8,340 bases of DNA. It comes from Chloroflexota bacterium. Its GTDB lineage: Bacteria; Chloroflexota; Anaerolineae; J036; Brachytrichaceae. The notes under the pieces are model-generated. The model did no database searches and was not told the DNA's origin. It was given only the letters and a program-made list of their open reading frames with translations. This document shows, piece after piece, positions 1-6,973 of this stretch. Location of the stretch: assembly GCA_021813225.1 (NCBI GenBank), contig JAKALH010000105.1, positions 1-8,340 on the forward strand. Reading direction: 5' to 3'. A program made the translations under genes and the position numbers. How positions within the stretch are numbered: position 1 is the first letter of the stretch; each line of letters begins with the position of its first letter.

Positions 1-1851
1 TACCGGTATTCGGCGGATTTCCTGTGCGCCTATCGTGCGGCCGGGTGAACTTGCATTAGCCGCAATGGACCCAACTACGTGCGGGCGGTACAGGATGCCG
101 CCGTTTGCTACGGCCGTCGTCATGTCAGTGACCTGCAATGGGGTAGCGAGTAAGAAACCCTGGCCGATCGACAGGTTAACAGTATCGCCCGGTGTCCAGA
201 CGTCGCCGGTGGTCCTTTTCTTCCAGTCCGGGTCGGGCATGATGCCGGCTGATTCGCCGGTCAACTCAATTCCCGATTTGGCGCCATATCCGAATGCTCT
301 ACCATATTGACTGAGCAGGCTGGGGCCTTTATCATCCAGGCGCTTGCCAACGGTGTAGAAAACAACGTCGCACGACGCTGTCAGCCCTTCCTGTAACGTG
401 AGCCGGCCGTGGCCGGAGCGCAACCAGCAGGTTTTTCGATATTGCACACCCAGGCCGTCCCAGTAGCCGGGATCGAAAAACACATCTGTTGGCGAAGTCA
501 CGCCTTCTCCCATGCCAGCGGCCATTGTCACCATCTTGAAAGTCGAGCCGGCAGGATAGGTGCCCTGCGTAGCGCGATTCAGCAACGGTTTGCCGGGATC
601 GCTCATCAACGCCTGCCGTGCGGCGGATGTGGCCGGTTGACCCAGTATGGCATCATCATATGTCGGGTAGCTTGCCATCGCCAGGACAGCGCCGTTTTGC
701 GGATTCAAAACCACCGCAGCTCCGCGCCGGGATGCCAGTATGTTCTGAACTGCAAGCTGCAGGGTGGGGCTGATGGTCAACGTGATGTCGTGCCCTGGTA
801 TAAAAGCTTTGCTGGCGACCACCGTCACATTGCCATCAGGTGTAATCAGTTGCAGCGATCCTCCCGGCGTGCCCGCCAGGGTGCTGTCCATGTAACCCTC
901 TACACCGCTGATTCCAACCAGTTCATTGCCGGCATAACCTTTTCGTTGATAGGCTGCCAGTTCTGCCGGCGGGATGGCGCCCACATAGCCAACCACATGT
1001 GGCGCAAGTGTGCTGTCAGGGTAGGTGCGGGCCAGATGTGTCTTGGCGCTGATGGCGTGATAGGGTTTGATTGCATCCGCATATTCGGCCAGCACATCAT
1101 CGCTGACGTCTGCAATGGGTATCCACCATTCCGCCGGCTGATTAGCGTACCGTGCGTGCACCTCGGATACACTCAGACCCGTAACCTTACTGAGTATTTT
1201 GAGCATACCCTGTTCTTCACTAGAATTGGCGATCTCCGATTGGCGCACGCCGAGCGTGTTGACTTCACCCTGCGCGGCAAGAGGCTGCCCATCTACCGCG
1301 AAGATATTGCCTCGCTGGGGTATATCGCGCTGCAGTGCCAGAATGGCGTTCGACATACCGGGAAAGATCAGATCCTTCGTCCACTGGACAACCCAGGACT
1401 GTCTCTCATAGGTCAATGACAGGGTTGTCGTCGCTGTAATGATATCGAACAGGGTTGTATGCCAGGAACTCTCGAGGATCGTGGCCGCATGTGCGCCTTT
1501 CTGCAGAAGGCCGCTATTCAGCCCGTACACGACCTGCTTTGCAGTGGCCGTGTTGTAGGCCTCAATGTAGGACTGCTTCAGCTTGCCTGCGCTGCCCAAC
1601 GTTTCCCTGGCGCCGGGGTTCAGCAAATCATACAGCATGGGGAAATTGGAGTCATTCAGAGCCTTGACAAATGCGACAGCGGTGTCTGTGGCGGGCGGTA
1701 AATCCTGCCCCAGCGTATCATCGGTTGCGGGAATGGTCGGCGTGGGAAAACGCGGCAGACCATCCGTACAGGCCGCAAGCAGTATCGCCAATAGAAACTG
1801 GGCGATCAGGCGTGTAATACGGGATGTCTTTCCCGGCGTGCGTTTACTCAT
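1..1851 (-). CDS. Penicillin-binding protein, lipoprotein with NTF2-like N-terminal domain (partial, 3' end off left edge)
   Basis: The minus strand is open from the ATG at 1851 to the edge: 617 codons without a stop. Residues 15-28 form a short hydrophobic signal ending in a lipobox (LLAAC, Cys28), so the protein is probably membrane-anchored as a lipoprotein facing the wall. Residues about 55-165 resemble the NTF2-like N-terminal domain of MecA-type transpeptidases. Residues about 175-390 fit the PBP dimerisation domain (RGNIFAVDGQPLA). From about 395 the transpeptidase domain begins. The active-site SxxK is S436-T-F-K439 in an AGSTFKM context, and the second motif is S493-C-D495 followed by VVFYTVG. 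SxD in place of SxN is also found in PBP2-type enzymes. The third motif (KTG/KSG) should lie beyond the edge, roughly 50-80 residues on. The likely role is cross-linking peptidoglycan peptides as a class B enzyme. No strong Shine-Dalgarno precedes the ATG, and a TTG lies one codon upstream. The gene is divergent from selA. Confidence 0.93.
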   Translation of the reverse strand, partial: MSKRTPGKTSRITRLIAQFLLAILLAACTDGLPRFPTPTIPATDDTLGQDLPPATDTAVAFVKALNDSNFPMLYDLLNPGARETLGSAGKLKQSYIEAYNTATAKQVVYGLNSGLLQKGAHAATILESSWHTTLFDIITATTTLSLTYERQSWVVQWTKDLIFPGMSNAILALQRDIPQRGNIFAVDGQPLAAQGEVNTLGVRQSEIANSSEEQGMLKILSKVTGLSVSEVHARYANQPAEWWIPIADVSDDVLAEYADAIKPYHAISAKTHLARTYPDSTLAPHVVGYVGAIPPAELAAYQRKGYAGNELVGISGVEGYMDSTLAGTPGGSLQLITPDGNVTVVASKAFIPGHDITLTISPTLQLAVQNILASRRGAAVVLNPQNGAVLAMASYPTYDDAILGQPATSAARQALMSDPGKPLLNRATQGTYPAGSTFKMVTMAAGMGEGVTSPTDVFFDPGYWDGLGVQYRKTCWLRSGHGRLTLQEGLTASCDVVFYTVGKRLDDKGPSLLSQYGRAFGYGAKSGIELTGESAGIMPDPDWKKRTTGDVWTPGDTVNLSIGQGFLLATPLQVTDMTTAVANGGILYRPHVVGSIAANASSPGRTIGAQEIRRIPV

Positions 1852-1879
1852 CAAGGCTCTGCCACAAATATCACTGCTA

Positions 1880-1908
1880 CTGAGATTGTAAAGCAACACT
1901 TTTATAAT
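1880..1908 (+). promoter_or_regulatory. selA promoter, predicted to give a leaderless mRNA
   Basis: A perfect TATAAT lies at 1903-1908. Exactly 17 bases upstream is CTGAGA (1880-1885), which matches TTGACA at four of six positions. The selA ATG begins at 1915, only six bases after the -10. A start point seven bases downstream of the -10 would be the A of the ATG itself. No Shine-Dalgarno lies between the -10 and the ATG, which agrees with leaderless translation. The promoter geometry is seen directly; the start point is inferred. Confidence 0.65.
1885..1890 (-). promoter_or_regulatory. Possible -10 box for the penicillin-binding protein gene
   Basis: On the minus strand TACAAT (5 of 6 to the sigma-70 -10) lies 33 bases before the ATG at 1851. 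This would give a leader of about 27 bases. The hexamer 17 bases upstream (AAGTCA) matches the -35 consensus at only three positions, so the call is weak. It abuts the proposed -35 of the divergent selA promoter, so the two promoters may compete for polymerase. Confidence 0.3.
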
Positions 1909-1914
1909 GACTTT

Positions 1915-3318
1915 ATGGATCGCAGAGCACTTCGAAATCTTCCCAGCGTTGATGATGTCCTCAACCAACTTCCTGACCTCAAGGCAAAGGGCGGCCATGT
2001 GCCTGCCGTGAAACTGGTGCGTGCGGTGCTGGACCAGATACGCCGTGCCTATCAGTCCGGTGCTGCGGTACCTTCGATAGATGAGATCGCCGCGCTGGTC
2101 AAGACGGAGATGGCGCGGACATCCGAAGAAATCAGAATGACGCCTGTCATCAATGCAACGGGTGTTGTCATCCACACCAACCTGGGTCGTTCAATTCTCA
2201 GCGAAGACGCCCGACAGTTGCTGCTGGTGAGTGCCTCTGAGTATACCGATGTTGAGTATGATCTTCAGTCGGGCCAGCGCGGAAAGCGTGGCGCTGCGTG
2301 TGAGCGGCTATTGACTGAATTGACTGGCGCTGAGTCGGCACTGGTGGTCAACAATTGCGCTGCGGCCACGGTGCTGATGCTGAGCGCTGTAGCCGGCAAT
2401 AAGTCAGTTATCGTATCGCGTGGGGAGCTGGTCGAAATCGGCGGCGGGTTCCGCATCCCGGATATCATGACCACCAGCGGCGCACAACTGATCGAGGTGG
2501 GCACGACGAATCGCACTCACCTGCACGACTATGCACAGGCGCTTCAGAATCATCCTGATGTTGCCGCCATTCTTCAGGTTCACCCGTCTAACTTCAGGAT
2601 CATCGGATTCACTGAAAGTGTGTCCGTGCGCGAGCTGAGTGAGTTGACTCGCGAGACCAATGACGTCGGTACGAGGTCCGATGATGTCGCCCTGCTCGTC
2701 GATCTTGGCAGCGGCGCGCTGGTGGATACCGCTCAGTTCGGCCTGGCCCACGAGCCGACAGCGCAAGAGACTATTGCTGCCGGCGCTGATATGGTTACCT
2801 TCAGTGGCGATAAATTGCTGGGTGGCCCGCAAGCCGGGATCATGGTAGGCAAACGCCACCTGATTGAGAGGTGCCGTGTACATCCGCTGGCCCGCGCATT
2901 TCGGGTTGATAAATTCACACTTGCGGCATTGTCAGCGACGCTGGCACATTACCTGCACGAGGCGGCTGCTCAGCAAGTGCCGACATTGCGGATGCTGAGT
3001 TTGAGCCTGAGTGAAATACGGCAGCGCGCAGAGAAATGCCTGACTGCCATCGCTGACTGGAGTGCTGAACGATCTATTGAAGTTGAACTCGTCGAAGGAC
3101 AATCTGCGGTCGGCGGCGGCAGTCTCCCCGGCCAGACAATGCCCACCGTATTGATCGCTCTTAAGAGCGACAATGCAAACGATTTGCTGGCACGTTTACG
3201 GCATGCTCCCGTACCGGTGATCGGGCGCATCAAGGATGGGCGTGTGCTCCTGGATTTACGCACCGTCACCAACGACGAACAACTGATCAACAGCATTATT
3301 TCGATCCAGATGAATTAG
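1915..3318 (+). CDS. selA: L-seryl-tRNA(Sec) selenium transferase
   Basis: A PLP-dependent cytosolic enzyme that converts Ser-tRNA(Sec) to Sec-tRNA(Sec) with selenophosphate as selenium donor. The 467-residue length is usual for bacterial SelA. Recognisable blocks are the N-terminal LPSVDDVL segment (residues 9-16), MTPVINATGVVIHTNLGRS (75-93), SRGELVEIGGGFRIPDIM (168-185), EVGTTNRTH (194-202), VHPSNFRIIGFT (222-233) and VDLGSGAL (262-269). SGDKLLGGPQAG (297-308) carries the expected PLP Schiff-base lysine, K300. The C-terminal domain ends with GRIKDGRVLLDLRTV. The N-terminal segment matches where SelA proteins normally begin, so the ATG at 1915 is preferred despite having no Shine-Dalgarno. 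The next plus-strand gene encodes SerS, the enzyme for the preceding step. selB, selC and selD are not visible here. No frame disruption was seen. Confidence 0.97.
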   Translation: MDRRALRNLPSVDDVLNQLPDLKAKGGHVPAVKLVRAVLDQIRRAYQSGAAVPSIDEIAALVKTEMARTSEEIRMTPVINATGVVIHTNLGRSILSEDARQLLLVSASEYTDVEYDLQSGQRGKRGAACERLLTELTGAESALVVNNCAAATVLMLSAVAGNKSVIVSRGELVEIGGGFRIPDIMTTSGAQLIEVGTTNRTHLHDYAQALQNHPDVAAILQVHPSNFRIIGFTESVSVRELSELTRETNDVGTRSDDVALLVDLGSGALVDTAQFGLAHEPTAQETIAAGADMVTFSGDKLLGGPQAGIMVGKRHLIERCRVHPLARAFRVDKFTLAALSATLAHYLHEAAAQQVPTLRMLSLSLSEIRQRAEKCLTAIADWSAERSIEVELVEGQSAVGGGSLPGQTMPTVLIALKSDNANDLLARLRHAPVPVIGRIKDGRVLLDLRTVTNDEQLINSIISIQMN

Positions 3319-3341
3319 GGCATGTACAGCTATCCCTATAC

Positions 3342-3371
3342 TTCTGGTGATTTGCCATGCCGTGGTAGACT
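3342..3371 (+). promoter_or_regulatory. Possible extended -10 promoter for the serS T-box transcript
   Basis: TGG followed by TAGACT (3363-3371) resembles an extended -10 element (TGnTATAAT). A weak -35, TTCTGG (3342-3347), lies 18 bases upstream. The predicted start near 3378 falls just before the first T-box helix at 3382, which is the main support. The serS transcript could also come by read-through from selA, since no convincing terminator follows the selA stop. Confidence 0.35.
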
Positions 3372-3572
3372 TGTGCACTAAAGGCTGAGAACGAGAAGCA
3401 TCTTCTACCTACACTGCAGAGAGCCGGTGGTTGGTGTGAACCGGCTGCGGCAGCAGATTGCATCCACTCGGGAGCCTGGCACGAGGAGTGCCACGGGTGT
3501 TTCCGTTATCGAACATAGAGATTGATCTGGAGTGATACTGAGTTGTCAATAGGCCGCTCCGATCGATGAAGT

Positions 3573-3602
3573 CAGGTGGCACCACGAGCGCCCTTCGTCC
3601 TG
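3573..3602 (+). promoter_or_regulatory. T-box antiterminator
   Basis: CAGG (3573-3576) pairs with CCTG (3599-3602) and ACG (3584-3586) pairs with CGT (3596-3598). The seven-base bulge TGGCACC (3577-3583) is left to bind the uncharged tRNA acceptor end. The 3' strand of this helix uses bases needed for the 5' arm of the terminator, so the two structures exclude each other. Confidence 0.88.
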
Positions 3603-3623
3603 AACGCGACGAAGGGCGTTTTT
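3589..3623 (+). terminator. Intrinsic terminator of the serS T-box
   Basis: A perfect 11-bp stem, CGCCCTTCGTC (3589-3599) with GACGAAGGGCG (3608-3618), encloses an eight-base loop and is followed at once by TTTTT (3619-3623). It would stop transcription before serS when tRNA(Ser) is charged. It lies 58 bases before the serS ATG. Confidence 0.93.
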
Positions 3624-3681
3624 CATCGGGTGCGCATGCCTGGCCTGTGCACCCGCAAGGTCATATCACTGGAAGGTCCTT

Positions 3682-4950
3682 ATGCTCGACATCAATCTGG
3701 TTCGCACACAGCCGGAGCTGGTTCGGCAGGCGTTGATAAACCGGTCAGCCGATACAGCCGTCGTGGATGCTGTCCAGGCTCTCGACATACGCCGTCGCGA
3801 AATATTGACGCAGTCCGAACAACTGCGCGCGCAACGCAACAGCGCCAGCAGGGAAATCGGCAAGATGAAAGACGCCGCCGCGCGCGAGACGCGTATCGCC
3901 GGGATGCGGGAAGTAGGGGATCGTATCGCGGTGCTGGAAGCCGAGTTGAAGCAGGTCGATCTGCAGCTCGATGAGCAGGCCATGAGCATACCCAATATGC
4001 CGGATGCACGCACGCCTGTGGGTTTGAGCGAAGACGAGAATGTTATCCTGCGCAACGAGGGGTCGGTGCACCGGTTTGACTTCATACCAAAGCCACACTG
4101 GGAACTTGGCCCGTACCTTGGGATTATCGACTTCGAACGGGGAGTCAAACTGAGCGGTACGCGCTTCTATGTGCTGAATGGCCTGGGCGCCCGACTGCAA
4201 CGCGCACTGATTGCGTGGATGCTTGACCTGCATGCTGGGCAAGGGTACCATGAAGCCTACCTGCCTTTCATGGTGAAACAGCAGACTCTCTATGCGGCGG
4301 GCCAGTTGCCGAAGTTCAAGGATAATCTGTATCACGATGTCGAAGAGGATTTCTGGATGGTGCCCACGGCTGAGGTTCCGCTGACCAATCTGCACGGCGG
4401 CGAAATCCTGGCGATGAATGCATTACCGCTGCATTACTGCGCCTACACACCCTGCTTCCGGCGCGAGAAGATGAAGGCCGGCAGTGATGTGCGCGGCATC
4501 AAACGCGGACACCAGTTTGACAAAGTTGAGATGTATAAACTCTGCGCTCCAGAGCAGTCTGATGAGGAACTGGAATCGATGCGCGAAGATGCCGAGGCGG
4601 TGTGTCGAGGTCTGGGGTTGGCATATCGAGTCAAGCTGCTGTGCACCTCGGATATCGGATTCAGTGCGCGCATGACATACGATATTGAAGTCTGGGCGCC
4701 CGGCTGCGACGAGTGGTTGGAGGTCAGTTCGGTCAGCAATTGCGGGGACTTCCAGGCCAGGCGTGCCAATATCAGGTTTCGGCGCGAACCAGGCGCTAAA
4801 CCTGAGTTTGTGCACACCCTGAACGGCAGCGGACTCGCCCTGCCGCGCACCATGATTGCAATCATGGAGAATTACCAGCAGGCCGACGGCAGTATCATGG
4901 TGCCGGAGGTGCTGCAGCGCTTCGTGGGCGCCAATGTGATACGAAAGTGA
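3682..4950 (+). CDS. serS: Seryl-tRNA synthetase
   Basis: A class II aminoacyl-tRNA synthetase that charges tRNA(Ser) and also tRNA(Sec) with serine in the cytosol. The 422 residues match the usual bacterial length. Residues 1 to about 105 form the N-terminal arm, rich in charged heptad-like sequence expected for the antiparallel coiled coil that grips the long variable arm. The catalytic core follows: GTRFYVLNGLGARLQ (159-173), the serine-binding PTAEVPLTN (228-236), motif 2 with CFRREKMKAG (258-267) and RGHQFDKVEMY (275-285), SVSNCGDFQARR (350-361), and motif 3 NGSGLALPRT (381-390). GGAAGG at 3671-3676 is a good Shine-Dalgarno five bases before the ATG, which fixes the start. Expression is controlled by the upstream serine T-box. 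In a selenocysteine-using organism, this enzyme also supplies the substrate of SelA, encoded just upstream. Confidence 0.98.
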   Translation: MLDINLVRTQPELVRQALINRSADTAVVDAVQALDIRRREILTQSEQLRAQRNSASREIGKMKDAAARETRIAGMREVGDRIAVLEAELKQVDLQLDEQAMSIPNMPDARTPVGLSEDENVILRNEGSVHRFDFIPKPHWELGPYLGIIDFERGVKLSGTRFYVLNGLGARLQRALIAWMLDLHAGQGYHEAYLPFMVKQQTLYAAGQLPKFKDNLYHDVEEDFWMVPTAEVPLTNLHGGEILAMNALPLHYCAYTPCFRREKMKAGSDVRGIKRGHQFDKVEMYKLCAPEQSDEELESMREDAEAVCRGLGLAYRVKLLCTSDIGFSARMTYDIEVWAPGCDEWLEVSSVSNCGDFQARRANIRFRREPGAKPEFVHTLNGSGLALPRTMIAIMENYQQADGSIMVPEVLQRFVGANVIRK

Positions 4951-4969
4951 CTGCTGCCTTGTGTGGCAT

Positions 4970-5716
4970 ATGAATGAACCAATCGTTCTGACCGGCGGCT
5001 ATGGTTCCAACTGGCGTATGTATCAGCCGTTCGGGCGTGTTCTGGCGCGCGTCACCGGGCGTCGCGTTTTTGTTACCACACTGACAGGTATTACATGGAT
5101 GGTCGCCAACCTGGCAGACTATGCGCTGCTGGTCGCCCGTTTGCATCAGGCAGTCATGCACGCACTGTCGCAGACTGGCGCAGATCGTGTCATACTCGTC
5201 GGTCATAGCGCCGGCGGGGTCGTGTCCCGCGCCTATCTGGGTGATTTGTTTGAGGATCATGGCAGGGAAGGATTCCATGGTCACGAGAGAGTATCACGGA
5301 TATACATGCTGGGGAGTCCGCTTGCGGCAGCCGCCAATCCGCGCCATGCCGGTATCAGGCGCGCCAGTTGGGTGGATCAGAAGTATCCCGGCTCCTTCTA
5401 CGCTCCTGAAGTGAGTTATCTGGCTGTTTGTGGCCGATTCAAGCAGGGAAAACGGGGTGGTACATTAGCCGAAAGGCGCGCCTATCGTGCTTATCAATAC
5501 ATCAGTGGCAATGGCGAGCAGTGGGGCGATGGTGTGGTCCCGCTTGAATTGTGCAAACCGGATGGCATCCCGGCAATGGAAATCGAAGGCGTCAGCCATT
5601 CGCCTTTCTGGTCGCGCCGCTGGTACGGCGCCGACGAAGCGATCGTGCGGCAGTGGTGGGATTACTTTGATCAGGGTGACGCACCATCGCTCGCGCGTGA
5701 TGTGCTGTCTGCATAA
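4970..5716 (+). CDS. Alpha/beta hydrolase, esterase/lipase-like
   Basis: A 248-residue protein with the alpha/beta hydrolase layout. IVLTGGYGSNW near the N-terminus fits the first strand and oxyanion-loop region. VILVGHSAGGVVSR holds the nucleophile elbow GxSxG with Ser80. YMLGSPLAAAANP follows as the next strand and turn. WGDGVVPLE supplies the probable acid (Asp187) and EIEGVSHSPFW the probable histidine (His210). The sequence pattern resembles PGAP1/lipase-type acyl hydrolases; the substrate cannot be told. No signal peptide is evident, so it is probably cytosolic. The gene begins 19 bases after the serS stop on the same strand, suggesting co-transcription and perhaps translational coupling. 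An in-frame GTG at 4961 is an alternative start that adds three residues. Neither start has a clear Shine-Dalgarno; ATG was preferred. Confidence 0.88.
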   Translation: MNEPIVLTGGYGSNWRMYQPFGRVLARVTGRRVFVTTLTGITWMVANLADYALLVARLHQAVMHALSQTGADRVILVGHSAGGVVSRAYLGDLFEDHGREGFHGHERVSRIYMLGSPLAAAANPRHAGIRRASWVDQKYPGSFYAPEVSYLAVCGRFKQGKRGGTLAERRAYRAYQYISGNGEQWGDGVVPLELCKPDGIPAMEIEGVSHSPFWSRRWYGADEAIVRQWWDYFDQGDAPSLARDVLSA

Positions 5717-5749
5717 ATGCGCAGCATGTGCAGCAGGGCACACAGCGAG

Positions 5750-6556
5750 TTATCTTGCTGCCAGGTAGCCCGCAAGATAGATAATAACCGTGCAGATACC
5801 GAAGACTGTTTCCTGTATCCCAACGGCTTGAGGGCGTGCCGGGATGCGCCAGCGTGACAGTCCATACGCTGCGCGACCCAGAAGCAGCAGCAGGGCTATC
5901 ATCGGTATCCACGGGGCATGCAGCACGATTGCCATCGCGCCCACAGCGACCAGTGCGATGACATGAGTGAGAAACACCGGCCACACCTGCGTCGTTTTCC
6001 CGTATTCCAGGCGTAATCGCTGTCGCACATAGATGATGGCCGGTATGAATCTGGCAATCAGTATCAGCCATAAAAACAGCGCATCCGCCAGCTTCCAGCT
6101 TGACATCAGGGCGATTGCCGGCGCAATGGCGCCCATCGCTACCGAACCGCTCAGCTCCGCAGCCAGATCGCGACTGCGCTTCCCGAAGTCGAACCACAGC
6201 TGCAGGATGACCAGGGGCGTCGCCATCAGGAGGGGTATGACGAATCGGATATCAGCCGTTGCAGCGGCCAGCACGCCGAAGACGAGGGCCGCTGCACCAT
6301 AGGCAATGCTGAATCGGATGGCGATGCCAGTGCGGGCAAAGCGTTTCCGGCGCCGGAGATCATCGACCAAAATCTTAAGCGGTTGCCTGAGCAGGAATAC
6401 GGCTGATGCCGCCAGCGCCAGGAATAAGCCGGGTATTGAAAAACTTAACCCCAGCCCCAGCAGGATGGGTTCAATGAGGAACATCCAGCCACCGTGCTCC
6501 GTCGGCAATGCGACATTGCGCACGGTGGCTGGAGACAACGAGGATGACTTGACCAT
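5750..6556 (-). CDS. ywiC: YwiC-like integral membrane protein
   Basis: A 268-residue, very hydrophobic protein with roughly eight to nine predicted membrane segments spread over its length. The N-terminal PTEHGGW motif (residues 18-24) followed by a hydrophobic stretch is the signature I associate with the YwiC-like family. A basic loop (DDLRRRKRFARTG) follows the second hydrophobic region, and a conserved-looking RFIPAIIYVRQRLRLE segment lies around residues 170-185. The biochemical function is not established; in Bacillus subtilis ywiC sits near the nitrate reductase genes narGHJI and fnr. Here it is the last gene of the nirK-cupin-ywiC series, 52 bases after the cupin stop, which supports a link to nitrogen-oxide respiration. 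The ATG at 6556 was preferred over the TTG one codon upstream; the Shine-Dalgarno is weak. The gene converges on the hydrolase with a gap of 33 bases. Confidence 0.85.
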   Translation of the reverse strand: MVKSSSLSPATVRNVALPTEHGGWMFLIEPILLGLGLSFSIPGLFLALAASAVFLLRQPLKILVDDLRRRKRFARTGIAIRFSIAYGAAALVFGVLAAATADIRFVIPLLMATPLVILQLWFDFGKRSRDLAAELSGSVAMGAIAPAIALMSSWKLADALFLWLILIARFIPAIIYVRQRLRLEYGKTTQVWPVFLTHVIALVAVGAMAIVLHAPWIPMIALLLLLGRAAYGLSRWRIPARPQAVGIQETVFGICTVIIYLAGYLAAR

Positions 6557-6608
6557 CAACCCAACATTATCGATAGTGCCGCCGGTGTCGTTAACTCATG
6601 CCGTCGAA

Positions 6609-6926
6609 TTACTGCACGATCAATAACAACATGATCAATGGTGTTTTTGCCAGCACGGCATGCTCCAGGCGCGGCACCATGTGCGCCCAGGCTCCGGCTG
6701 TAACATCCATCGACTGGTCGCCTAGCGTCAGTCTTGCTTCGCCGCTCAATATATAGATCATGGCGGCCGACGACGCCGTGTGTTTCGACAGCTCCTGGCC
6801 TGCGTCGAAACCGAACACGATCGCTTTCACCTGTGAATCGGTATACACAGTGCGACTGAGGATTCCATCTTTCGGTATATCTACTTCGGCTGCGATATTA
6901 CCGAAGAATGTGTAGTTGCTGCTCAT
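6609..6926 (-). CDS. Small single-domain cupin protein
   Basis: A 105-residue protein covering one cupin beta-barrel. GFDAGQELSKHTASSAAMIYILSGEA (residues 39 to 64) aligns with cupin motif 1, and AGAWAHMVPRLEHAV (77-91) with motif 2. Of the four usual metal ligands, His49 and His89 are present. The second His of HxH is Ala51 and the Glu position is Ala. This HTA pattern occurs in some small cupins, so metal binding may be altered or absent rather than the gene being broken. AGGAAA lies five bases before the ATG on the minus strand and sets the start. A palindrome TCCTGTCAGGA (6934-6944) overlaps this ribosome binding site. The gene lies 47 bases after the nirK stop and 52 before ywiC, so it is probably co-transcribed with them. 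A sensing, carrier or accessory role is possible but unknown. Confidence 0.85.
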   Translation of the reverse strand: MSSNYTFFGNIAAEVDIPKDGILSRTVYTDSQVKAIVFGFDAGQELSKHTASSAAMIYILSGEARLTLGDQSMDVTAGAWAHMVPRLEHAVLAKTPLIMLLLIVQ

Positions 6927-6973
6927 GCATGTTTCCTGTCAGGAGGAGCATCATCAATTTGCAAACGGCATTA

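Larger units (their letters stand above)
3382..3623 (+). ncRNA. T-box leader (serine-specific) controlling serS
   Basis: A T-box riboswitch senses the ratio of uncharged to charged tRNA and controls transcription read-through. Stem I base is AGGCT/AGCCT (3382-3386 with 3473-3477), then a GAGAA kink-turn-like bulge, then CGAG/CTCG (3392-3395 with 3467-3470). The specifier position holds TCC (3463-3465) followed by the usual purine; UCC is a serine codon. The distal arm is AGCCGGT/ACCGGCT with the typical GGTTGGTGTGAACC terminal sequence (3429-3442). A short hairpin GGCAC/GTGCC (3478-3492) and ACGG/CCGT (3493-3506) occupy the stem II/IIA-B region. Stem III is ATTGAT/GTCAAT (3521-3550). The T-box core is CAGGTGGCACCACG (3573-3586). 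Its UGGC (3577-3580) would pair with a GCCA acceptor end, as expected for tRNA(Ser) with discriminator G. Codon and discriminator evidence agree with the downstream gene. Confidence 0.93.

Noticed and set aside
409..1419. 336-codon plus-strand open frame
   Set aside because: It lies antisense to the well-supported penicillin-binding protein gene and its translation is Cys/His/Arg-rich with no recognisable motif.
3319..3361. GGCATG/CATGCC inverted repeat after the selA stop as a terminator
   Set aside because: The stem is six pairs with a loop of about 31 bases and no T-tract.
3576..3974. 132-codon plus-strand open frame across the T-box terminator and serS 5' end
   Set aside because: It begins inside the antiterminator and runs out of frame through serS, so it is not a separate gene.
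3745..4395. 216-codon minus-strand open frame inside serS
   Set aside because: serS has all synthetase motifs over this stretch; the antisense frame is a shadow of its codon usage.
5727..5742. TGTGC/GCACA hairpin between the convergent hydrolase and ywiC genes as a terminator
   Set aside because: Only five pairs with no T-tract on either strand; too weak to call.
5592..6197. 201-codon minus-strand open frame overlapping ywiC and the hydrolase
   Set aside because: It is in a different frame from ywiC, rich in Arg, Ser, Gly and Cys, and spans two real genes.
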